In this document: piece after piece, positions 1 to 6,781 of the stretch
How the letters are laid out: every line of letters begins with the position of its first letter
Numbering within the stretch: position 1 is the stretch's first letter
Made by a program: the position numbers and the translations under genes
Notes under the pieces: model-generated
What the model was told of the DNA's origin: nothing
The model's input: the letters and a program-made list of their open reading frames with translations, nothing else
Database searches by the model: none
Assembly: GCA_028284185.1 (NCBI GenBank)
Contig: JANQSG010000024.1
Span: 1-64,000, forward strand
Source of the DNA: Kangiella sp.
GTDB lineage: Bacteria > Pseudomonadota > Gammaproteobacteria > Enterobacterales > Kangiellaceae
DNA: 64,000 nucleotides
Direction: 5' to 3'

Positions 1-1203
1 AGTTTGTGGATGTTGCATGATGCGCTCTACATCACCTTCATCCATAGCGTGAAAAACACAGGAGGCACCACCATTTAGCTGGGCTTCGATAACCAAATCC
101 GCACCATTTTCTACCGTCGGTTCCAGCCCTTTTTGTTCAGACCAGTATTTTAAGGTTTTTCCTTCCAGCTCAGGCATCCATTTTACTTTGGCAAATTGTA
201 CTCTATCTAAATCACTGCCTCCCCGATCATTCAAAATATTAAAAACGATGCCTTCTTTTATCTTTTTTCTTTGTTGCGGATTTGCCACCCTTTCTTTGAA
301 GGCTTCGCTGCCTCCGGCCCTGGCCCAGCTGGGGATCAGCACCGATATTCCGGTATAGCTGGCATTATATGGATATTGGTCCATTTTGATATCGAGACCT
401 GCTGCCCGGGCAGAATCTACCATAGCCAATGTTCTGGTACTTTTCCCCCACATGGGTTTGCCAATAACCTTATGGTGAGTGAGTATTACCGGAATGTCTG
501 CTTCTTTGGAAATAACGATGGCTTCCTGAACCGCGTCAAACAATCCCAGTCCTTCTTCACGCAAATGTGAGGTATAGATACCTCCCGCGTCTGACGCTAC
601 CTTTGATAGTGCTATTACTTCATCGACTTTTGAAAAAGCTCCGGGCAAATATTTAAGCCCTGTTGAAATACCATAAGCACCTTCCTGCATGGCCTGCCGA
701 ACTTGTTCTTTCATTTGGGTTAGTTCGCTTGCGGTGGGTGCTCGGTTTTCCAAATTCATTACATTCTTTCTTACTCTGTTATGTCCTACCAGGTAGGCCA
801 CGTTCATCCCTACTCCTATCTGCTCGAGCGTATCCAGATATTGGCCAATGGGCCAGGGGCCTCCACCGTCAGGGCCGCCGAGAGCTGTAGTTACCCCTTG
901 CCTGATATGGCTTTCACAATCAGAAAGTTTAAGAATGGGGTCTAAATGTGCGTGCATATCAATAAAACCGGGCGCAACAGCCAAACCTTTCGCATTAATA
1001 GTGTGGGTTGCTTTGGCTTTTGAGAGATCGCCTATTTTTTCGATGGCTCCGTTCTTGATGCCAATATCTGCAGCAAAAGAGTCATTTCCTGAGCCGTCAT
1101 AGACTGTTCCATTTAAAATAACAGTGTCGTATTTTGCATGGTAACTGCAACCCCATAAGGCAAAAACTGCTAATAAGACACAAAAAGTATTTCTAATATT
1201 CAT
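1..1203 (-). CDS. N-acyl-D-amino-acid deacylase-type amidohydrolase, lipoprotein (3' end cut by window edge)
   Basis: The frame is open from the ATG at 1203 to the window edge, giving the first 401 residues. The N-terminus is a lipoprotein signal with lipobox ALWGC, so the enzyme should sit on a membrane outside the cytoplasm. Metal-dependent amidohydrolase motifs follow in order: DMHAHLD (HxH site), TSHLRE, ILTHHK and the late HAMDEGD. These fit the D-aminoacylase branch, which removes N-acyl groups from D-amino acids; the exact substrate is not visible. It is the last gene of a minus-strand operon, 26 bp after the M20 peptidase. The bases before the start (CCTTAAAAAG) hold no Shine-Dalgarno sequence, unlike genes right of 4900. 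A general dihydroorotase-like amidohydrolase is the alternative. Confidence 0.82.
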   Translation of the reverse strand, partial: MNIRNTFCVLLAVFALWGCSYHAKYDTVILNGTVYDGSGNDSFAADIGIKNGAIEKIGDLSKAKATHTINAKGLAVAPGFIDMHAHLDPILKLSDCESHIRQGVTTALGGPDGGGPWPIGQYLDTLEQIGVGMNVAYLVGHNRVRKNVMNLENRAPTASELTQMKEQVRQAMQEGAYGISTGLKYLPGAFSKVDEVIALSKVASDAGGIYTSHLREEGLGLFDAVQEAIVISKEADIPVILTHHKVIGKPMWGKSTRTLAMVDSARAAGLDIKMDQYPYNASYTGISVLIPSWARAGGSEAFKERVANPQQRKKIKEGIVFNILNDRGGSDLDRVQFAKVKWMPELEGKTLKYWSEQKGLEPTVENGADLVIEAQLNGGASCVFHAMDEGDVERIMQHPQT

Positions 1204-1229
1204 CTTTTTAAGGTTTTATAGTACTCGAT

Positions 1230-2537
1230 TTATTTGACAAATCCTGCTTCTGCAACGGTTAACAATAGAGCCAACTTAATGGCATCGGCACCATCTTTAT
1301 TAAGCCACCACTCTCCTAGAGAGTGGGCACCGCCTCCTTTGCCGCCACGTCCGATGGTAACGGCAGGAATTCCCATAGAAATAGGAATATTGGCGTTGGT
1401 CGAGCCTCTTGTAAGTTTTGTTTTGGCTCCGAAGAAATTGGAAACAGCAACCGCCCGTTGAATTAATGGCGTTTCAATCGGTAATTCTCCTGAAGGTCTG
1501 TCGCCAATAGGTACAAGCTCCAGCGTAACTTTATCCCTGACACCCGCAGCATTGTATTTTTTTACCGCTTGCTGCATGGAAGTTCTAAAGATCTGATCGA
1601 TTTGTTTTAGCCTTTCAGCACTAGCCGAGCGCATATCAACTTCCATCCATGACTCGAAGGGAATGGCATTTACCGAGGTTCCTCCACCAATTCTACCAAT
1701 GTTAAAACTTGTTCTTGGCCCTTGTGCCGTGAATGCTGTAGCATTTTTTGTGAACTCTGTAATGGCCATACCTAATGCGTGATGTGGATTTGCCAAACCA
1801 AAAGCTCCCCAGGAATGCCCGCCTTTTCCTTTGAAGACGGCTTTATAGCGTTTAGAGCCTAATCCGGCATTGTTTACTCGTCCAATGCTTCCGCCATCTA
1901 TGGATATCCAGGAGTCGATATTGAGTTCGTTATTTTTAAAGATATGCCTTACACCCCGCAGGTCTCCAAGCCCTTCTTCGCCTACCGTACCTATAAACAA
2001 GAGGTCTGCTTTTGTTTGTACATTGGCTCTTTTGATGGCTTTTAGTATTGCAATAATCATGGACAAACCACGGGTGTCATCCCCGATTCCCGGGGCATAG
2101 AGGGTATCTCCTTTTTGAGTTACGGTAACGTCTGTGCCTTCTGGAAAAACGGTATCCATGTGTGCATCGAGGGCTACTACCTTGCTTCCTTCGGTGCCTT
2201 TTTTAAGCGCAATGACATTACCTTCTGTATCTATCCATACTTTTTCGGCACCGGCTTCTTTTAACATCTCGCTAAATTTTTCGGCCCTTACCTTTTCCTT
2301 AAAAGGAGGGGCCGGAATTTCGGTAAGCGTAATCAGGTCTTTTATAGTTTGAGGCTCAAGTTCATCAATAATAGCCAGCGCTTTTGTGATTGATTTTTGC
2401 TTGCTGAGCTTCTTTATTTCTTTGTTATAAACCTTTGCTGCAACCGGTAAATCTTTTCCGTAAAGCAGAGTATTACCGAATAAAAGGGTTATAAGAATGA
2501 AAAAAACAGGTTTTTGGAAAGAGGTTCTTTTTATCAT
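1230..2537 (-). CDS. Secreted M20 family metallopeptidase (peptidase T / carboxypeptidase-like)
   Basis: A 435-residue zinc peptidase with an N-terminal hydrophobic signal segment (about residues 9-27), so probably exported. The M20 metal and catalytic motifs are present in order: DAHMDT (first His and Asp), GIGDDTRG (bridging Asp), GTVGEEGLGD (catalytic Glu pair), SIDGG and the late GGGAHSLGEWW (last His). A lid/dimerisation domain lies between (GKGGHSWGAFGLANPHHA). Members trim di- and tripeptides or N-acylated amino acids. It sits 41 bp after the aminotransferase and 26 bp before the deacylase, which suggests a common peptide or D-amino-acid degradation job. No Shine-Dalgarno sequence is seen before the ATG. 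Confidence 0.88.
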   Translation of the reverse strand: MIKRTSFQKPVFFILITLLFGNTLLYGKDLPVAAKVYNKEIKKLSKQKSITKALAIIDELEPQTIKDLITLTEIPAPPFKEKVRAEKFSEMLKEAGAEKVWIDTEGNVIALKKGTEGSKVVALDAHMDTVFPEGTDVTVTQKGDTLYAPGIGDDTRGLSMIIAILKAIKRANVQTKADLLFIGTVGEEGLGDLRGVRHIFKNNELNIDSWISIDGGSIGRVNNAGLGSKRYKAVFKGKGGHSWGAFGLANPHHALGMAITEFTKNATAFTAQGPRTSFNIGRIGGGTSVNAIPFESWMEVDMRSASAERLKQIDQIFRTSMQQAVKKYNAAGVRDKVTLELVPIGDRPSGELPIETPLIQRAVAVSNFFGAKTKLTRGSTNANIPISMGIPAVTIGRGGKGGGAHSLGEWWLNKDGADAIKLALLLTVAEAGFVK

Positions 2538-2578
2538 AATTTAGAGTTAAGGTTACTAGTTATAAGGTATTATTTATT

Positions 2579-3442
2579 TTATAAAGCAAGTCCTTTTTTG
2601 TTCTTTAGATCAGAAAAGGCCTGTTGCAATTTTTGGGTAATAAATCCAGATTCATTGTCTTTATAAAGAATATGGTTGTCAATTTGTTGGATCGCTGCTA
2701 TTTGTGTTGTTGTTCCGGTCAAAAAAGCTTCATCCATATTTGCAATATCTTTTTTGGAAATTGCTCTTTCAATCACTTCAATAGTTAGCTCGTTACAAAG
2801 TTGTATTACAATTTGCCGGGTGATTCCATTTAGAATATGCTCATTGGCAGGGTGTGTATATACAACTCCATCTTTTACAAAAAAGATGTTGCTGTGCGAG
2901 CCTTCGGTTACACGGCCATCTCTGATAAACACCGCTTCATGGGTTGCTTGTTTTGCAGCATGGTCATTGGCCATTACATTACCTAATAAAGAAGTCATCT
3001 TAATATCGCAGCGATGCCAGCGGTAATCCGGTAAGGTTGTAATACGGATGTTATTTTTGTTGATATCAGGCAGCTTAAAAGGCAATGCATACATCATAAA
3101 TGTAGGTGGAGTATTGGCTGGAAAGCTATGTTTTCTGGGTGCGACCCCTCTGGTCACCTGAATATAAATAAGACTGTCTTGTTTACTTAAATCGGAAGCT
3201 TTAAGCAGATCTTCTATTTTAGTGGGAAGCGTTGTGGTATCAAAATCGATATAAACTTTTTTAAGACATTCAGATAAACGGTCGAAGTGTTCTTTACCAT
3301 AAAAGAAGTGACCGTTTGTCTGGACCATCACTTCATAAACCCCATCACCAAATAAAAAGCCTCTGTCAAATACGGATATTTTAGCATCTGCATAGTCTAA
3401 AATATCACCATTAAGATATACTTTTTTGGGGTAATTGTTCAT
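2579..3442 (-). CDS. dat: D-amino acid aminotransferase, class IV PLP fold
   Basis: This 287-residue protein matches the class IV aminotransferase family in length and layout: VYLNGDILDYADAKISVFDRG near the start (GFLFGDGVYE follows), the PLP lysine in DIKMTSLLGN, the EGSHSNIFFV phosphate-site segment and the GTTTQI motif near the C-terminus. Such enzymes move the amino group between D-amino acids and 2-oxoacids in the cytoplasm. Family members also include branched-chain aminotransferases and ADC lyases. I prefer D-amino acid transaminase because of the N-terminal pattern and the neighbouring deacylase. No Shine-Dalgarno sequence precedes the ATG (TTAATATTAAAACA). A MITE-like insert lies just upstream. 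Confidence 0.8.
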   Translation of the reverse strand: MNNYPKKVYLNGDILDYADAKISVFDRGFLFGDGVYEVMVQTNGHFFYGKEHFDRLSECLKKVYIDFDTTTLPTKIEDLLKASDLSKQDSLIYIQVTRGVAPRKHSFPANTPPTFMMYALPFKLPDINKNNIRITTLPDYRWHRCDIKMTSLLGNVMANDHAAKQATHEAVFIRDGRVTEGSHSNIFFVKDGVVYTHPANEHILNGITRQIVIQLCNELTIEVIERAISKKDIANMDEAFLTGTTTQIAAIQQIDNHILYKDNESGFITQKLQQAFSDLKNKKGLAL

Positions 3443-3472
3443 TGTTTTAATATTAAAAATAACATTAAGTTA

Positions 3473-3614
3473 GTGTCTGTCCATAAAGTAAGGAGTTTGA
3501 TTCATAATGTTTGAGTTCGAGGCCTGCAAAGTTGAAAAAAAACGGAGTTTACTGAGGTAAATGAGTATTTTTTCAACAAGTATAACGAAGAAATCGGACA
3601 TTATGGACAAACTC
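3473..3614. mobile_element. MITE-like insert, 142 bp, with imperfect terminal inverted repeats and TA target duplication
   Basis: The left end (3471-3486, TAGTGTCTGTCCATAA) and the reverse complement of the right end (3601-3616, TAGAGTTTGTCCATAA) agree at 14 of 16 positions. TA dinucleotides flank both sides (3471-3472 and 3615-3616). No transposase is encoded. GAGTTTGTCCATAA-like ends are a style I associate with IS5-type and related elements of Bacteroidetes, but no family search was done. Removing the insert and one TA leaves a 27-bp spacer, matching the 41- and 26-bp spacers elsewhere in the operon. That supports a recent insertion between the reductase and aminotransferase genes. Confidence 0.7.
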
Positions 3615-4609
3615 TAATTAATGTAACCAGGCACCGGTATGGTTGCCATAGTATGCAAGCCTGGAGCTACTTTTAAAATACTTTTAACGCTGTTAATAGT
3701 AATGGCACAGGTAGCCACGTCCCCATTGATACCAGTATCTATTTCTGAAACAAATGAAGGTTCTCCTTTTATGGTAACCCTATCAAAAGATCTGGGTTCT
3801 CCGATGGCCGCTTTAAAGTGCATTTTAATTTTACAATCTCCATTAATATAGCCGTGGGAAATCTGTTCTACACCACGGGCATTGCCTTTTTTAATGTCCA
3901 TAGATGGAGCGCTAATGTCGTCTTCCGCAATTACAGCTTGAAGGTGTTCAGTCACGCTATCCAGCTTGAAGCCAACACTGTTTGCCAGAAAATAAACAGA
4001 CTCTTTTAATCCAACATGTCGTAATGTGCCGGTCTGCTCTTTGGCTTTGAATGCCTCGAGGTCAAGGCCGGCACCAATTTTTTGTTGAAAAGGAATTCTT
4101 CGTGGAGTGGCATCCTGAAATCGCTCTACGATAATACTCTTTACGTCCTTGCACACTGAACTCAACACCGATGGAAGATAGTCCATCAAAAAACCGGGGT
4201 TTACTCCTGTTCCTAAGCAAGCCACATTGTATTTTTTGCAAATGGTATCGATTCTGGTGCTCGATTCTGGGTTTTCTTCCCAGGGATAAGACAATTCTTC
4301 ACAGGTAGATACAATCGGAATACCATGTTTGGCTATATTTTCTACTTGTGATTCTAATTTTTGAACACTGGACACGGTAGTTAGTATGGCTACATCCGGT
4401 TTTTCTGAAAGGCTTTGCAGAGCTTCTTCGATTGAATTTTTAATGAGTACATTAGAAGGGGAGCCGCCAATGATTTGCCCAAAATCCTGATTTCTTAAAT
4501 TTTCGTTAATATCGACAGCGGCAACGGTTTTCACTTCATTTTTGCCGGCAATGTACCTGCCTATCTGTTGACCCAAAGGGCCAAGACCTATTTGAATTAC
4601 ATTGATCAT
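3614..4609 (-). CDS. NAD(P)-dependent DapB-like / 2,4-diaminopentanoate dehydrogenase-like reductase
   Basis: A 331-residue oxidoreductase with an N-terminal Rossmann motif (GLGPLGQQIGRYI), the acidic AAVDIN strand end, and a DapB-family middle part (VSTCEELSYPW, GTGVNPGFLMDYLP). The whole protein resembles the dihydrodipicolinate-reductase-like group that includes 2,4-diaminopentanoate dehydrogenase, rather than true DapB, which is shorter. It is probably cytoplasmic and first in a four-gene minus-strand operon with the D-amino-acid enzymes. The substrate is unknown; a reductive or oxidative step on a product of the transaminase is an inference. The TAG stop straddles the boundary of the MITE-like insert. 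The ATG is preceded by an AT-rich stretch without Shine-Dalgarno. Confidence 0.75.
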   Translation of the reverse strand: MINVIQIGLGPLGQQIGRYIAGKNEVKTVAAVDINENLRNQDFGQIIGGSPSNVLIKNSIEEALQSLSEKPDVAILTTVSSVQKLESQVENIAKHGIPIVSTCEELSYPWEENPESSTRIDTICKKYNVACLGTGVNPGFLMDYLPSVLSSVCKDVKSIIVERFQDATPRRIPFQQKIGAGLDLEAFKAKEQTGTLRHVGLKESVYFLANSVGFKLDSVTEHLQAVIAEDDISAPSMDIKKGNARGVEQISHGYINGDCKIKMHFKAAIGEPRSFDRVTIKGEPSFVSEIDTGINGDVATCAITINSVKSILKVAPGLHTMATIPVPGYIN

Positions 4610-4751
4610 AATTATAATTTTTAGTTATGTGTTGTTTAGATAATTTTTTATTTAATTATATTAGCAATGTATAACATATTTTACAGTGCGGGGTATAATA
4701 ATTTTTCAGCATAACAACCGAAAGCAAGTTTGAGTACATGAGTTGTTATAA

Positions 4752-4874
4752 GTTAGGTATTTTATCAATTATGCACCTGTAGTTGGGAAAAAACGTGGTA
4801 TTATTGCATTAATTGATAATCGAACAGGTTATGTGATTGATTATCGTTTAAAAGACCCCTGGGCTAAGGAATAA
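4752..4874 (+). pseudogene. 3' remnant of an unknown gene at the junction with the foreign-looking cluster
   Basis: An open frame without a usable start codon encodes about 40 residues containing GKKRGIIALIDNRTGYVIDY and ending in RLKDPWAKE before TAA at 4872. The composition is protein-like and the end lies 25 bp before the next start. I do not recognise the family. The simplest reading is the C-terminal tail of a native gene whose 5' part was lost when the left cluster was joined here. It could also be chance coding potential. Confidence 0.4.
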
Positions 4875-4899
4875 AAAATATGGAATTTAGGGAGGAGTA

Positions 4900-5658
4900 T
4901 TGGATCAGGTTGAATCAACAAATACAAATATAGAATATAGAATCTGTTCGCCATCAGGTGTTTATCCTGACCAGTCCTGTGTGACTAATTCTGCTGGTTT
5001 AGTTGTTAATGAACAATTGATAGCTGTTTTTTGGGATGCTGCTGTTCCAAATATCGAATCACAATTGATGAGTACTTTGTTATTGGCGACAGACTTCCAA
5101 AAAGGTTTTTTGAAGTTGTACCTTTTTCCTTTTTATCACCAAGTCGCGGTTCCGATAGAGCAAATTTCCAGCGATTATTTGGCAAGTGAAATTAGAGAGA
5201 AAGTAAATAGTCAGTTTAAACTACCCAGCGATCCTTTGCCGGAGTTCGATCATTATCGAAATGCAAAAGGTGCTTCTTTGCCACTTTTATTGGATGGTAT
5301 GCCTTATCATAAAACTGAGCAATTAATTGATGAAGAGTTATTTTTACGACTTTTTTCATTGTTAGATGACAATTCCTTTACTGATTTATTTAAAGTAATA
5401 GAATTATTGGTTAGCAGCTCGCAATTAAGTTGTCATTTTCAATTTCAACATCAAGCTAACTATTATTTATTACTGGCTATAGAGTGCTGCGAACAATTAG
5501 ACTGGATAAAAACACACCCTTTAATAAAAGAGTGGAAACAAAAAATAGCAGCTTCATCCAGTTTGGAAGTGGCTGATAATATGAGTCCTATTGAGTTTAT
5601 AAAACTGTATAAAATTGTTATAACCATAATAAGAAACAGTCTTTTGGAGGTAGGATGA
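4900..5658 (+). CDS. Hypothetical protein, 252 aa
   Basis: I do not recognise this protein. It has no signal peptide or membrane span. It is acidic and leucine/phenylalanine-rich, with an N-terminal part of about 120 residues (VFWDAAVPNIESQLMSTLLL) and a helical-looking C-terminal part (FTDLFKVIELLVSSSQL). The start is TTG at 4900, chosen because a strong GGAGGAG lies at 4891-4897; the ATG at 4880 meets a stop after 17 codons. It overlaps the phosphatase gene by an ATGA (5655-5658), so the two are probably co-translated and may act together. Confidence 0.7.
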   Translation: MDQVESTNTNIEYRICSPSGVYPDQSCVTNSAGLVVNEQLIAVFWDAAVPNIESQLMSTLLLATDFQKGFLKLYLFPFYHQVAVPIEQISSDYLASEIREKVNSQFKLPSDPLPEFDHYRNAKGASLPLLLDGMPYHKTEQLIDEELFLRLFSLLDDNSFTDLFKVIELLVSSSQLSCHFQFQHQANYYLLLAIECCEQLDWIKTHPLIKEWKQKIAASSSLEVADNMSPIEFIKLYKIVITIIRNSLLEVG

Positions 5659-6221
5659 AAAGAATTATTCCATTATGTGTTTTGTTATTGGCATTAAACT
5701 TTTCCAATTTTATTAGTGCCAAAGAGGTAATAGTCAGGCCATTAACGTGGGCTCAACCGTTACTTTCTAAAGAACTGGACAATTGCTTTAAAGTATCTGA
5801 AAAATTATATCGTTGTGGTCAACCCGATAAAAAAGCATTCAAGATCCTTAATCAACTAGGTATTAAGGAAGTGTTAAACTTGCGTGAGTTTCATTCGGAT
5901 AAAGGCAAAACTAACGACTTGGTTTTGCATCGCCTGAAGTGGGATACGGGTGAAGTTAGTCAAACAGATTTGGTTGAAGGTTTGAAAATAATTCAAGCCG
6001 CAAAAGAGCCATTAGTGGTACATTGTTGGCACGGTGCTGATCGCACTGGAACTTTAGTTGCTGCTTATCGAATTTTGTTTGAAGGTTGGACGAAACAAGA
6101 AGCGATAGCTGAAATGAAACAAGGTGGTTTTGGTTATCACAGTTTTTATGACAACCTTATTGAGTTGCTGAAAGGCATGGATTTGAAAACTATGCAAAAG
6201 CAATTAGGGTTAAACCCTTGA
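5655..6221 (+). CDS. Exported dual-specificity / tyrosine phosphatase-like protein
   Basis: A 188-residue protein with a signal peptide (hydrophobic residues 5-20, cleavage near SA-KEV). The active-site loop HCWHGADRTG (His123, Cys124, Arg130) fits the HCxxGxxR signature of cysteine phosphatases. Upstream residues YRCGQP and LGIKEVLNLRE are typical of the bacterial DUF442/DSP-like group. A likely general acid is in the WDTGEVS region. It would act in the periplasm; the substrate (phosphoprotein, inositol phosphate or other ester) is unknown. It is translationally coupled to the unknown gene upstream. Confidence 0.85.
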   Translation: MKRIIPLCVLLLALNFSNFISAKEVIVRPLTWAQPLLSKELDNCFKVSEKLYRCGQPDKKAFKILNQLGIKEVLNLREFHSDKGKTNDLVLHRLKWDTGEVSQTDLVEGLKIIQAAKEPLVVHCWHGADRTGTLVAAYRILFEGWTKQEAIAEMKQGGFGYHSFYDNLIELLKGMDLKTMQKQLGLNP

Positions 6222-6228
6222 CAGTTAA

Positions 6229-6666
6229 CTAAACTACGGCAAATTGTCCGATAAATTTTGCCTTGATTTTTTCTTCTTCAGTCACTGCAATCTCTAAAGT
6301 TAAACGGCCTCTTTTTTTCTTGGTTAATTGCTGATGAAATTGACTAAGCTCATCAGTATTAGGCAATTGACAGCTGGCAATAATGTCACCATTGACCGGT
6401 TTTTGATATTTAATTTCGGCAGAAGCTAAAACCACCGAGCCGGGCAAATCATTAATTTTCAGATAGTTGGTTAGCAATGACCAGCCCGCTAAGGTAGCGG
6501 TGGTATAAATGCTACCAGCAAAGGCGGTATTGTGAATATTTTTATTTTGATCAAAAGGGGCCTTAACCAGAATATTTTTCTGTTCAAGTTCTAACACCTC
6601 TATTGCCAGGGCTTGAGTAATGGGAATTTCTTGGTGTAGTAATTGTTCGAGTTGTTTGGCTTGCAT
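6229..6666 (-). CDS. YiiD C-terminal-type thioesterase (hot-dog fold)
   Basis: About 145 residues of hot-dog type. Motifs NIHNTAFAGSIYTTATLAGW (central helix) and VVLASAEIKYQKPVNGDI fit the putative thioesterase domain found at the C-terminus of YiiD and as a stand-alone protein. It would hydrolyse an acyl-CoA or acyl-ACP thioester in the cytoplasm; the substrate is unknown. I place the start at the ATG at 6666 (MQAKQ), not the TTG at 6705, because the extra 13 residues are not expected in the family. It is convergent with the phosphatase gene, 7 bp apart. Confidence 0.8.
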   Translation of the reverse strand: MQAKQLEQLLHQEIPITQALAIEVLELEQKNILVKAPFDQNKNIHNTAFAGSIYTTATLAGWSLLTNYLKINDLPGSVVLASAEIKYQKPVNGDIIASCQLPNTDELSQFHQQLTKKKRGRLTLEIAVTEEEKIKAKFIGQFAVV

Positions 6667-6709
6667 AGTATTTTGAATTTTTCTTAATGACCTTAAGGAT
6701 AACAATATA

Positions 6710-6737
6710 TTGCATAAAATTAACCCTTTTTTATAAG
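6710..6737 (+). promoter_or_regulatory. Putative sigma-70 promoter for the VWA operon
   Basis: TTGCAT at 6710-6715 and TATAAG at 6732-6737 are 16 bp apart, upstream of the VWA gene at 6782. The match is fair, and the placement fits a leader of about 40 nt. Inferred only from sequence. Confidence 0.4.
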
Positions 6738-6781
6738 TCAGGCGTTTATAGAGTTACATCAAACCAATCCAGGATGAAACT

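Noticed and set aside
271-1102. Plus-strand frames at the left end
   Set aside because: They are shadows of the partial amidohydrolase, whose minus-strand frame runs through the window edge with clear motifs.
2676-3026. Long plus-strand open frame opposite the aminotransferase
   Set aside because: It is antisense to a well-supported gene, has no Shine-Dalgarno sequence and encodes no recognisable protein. Similar frames opposite other genes were left out for the same reason.
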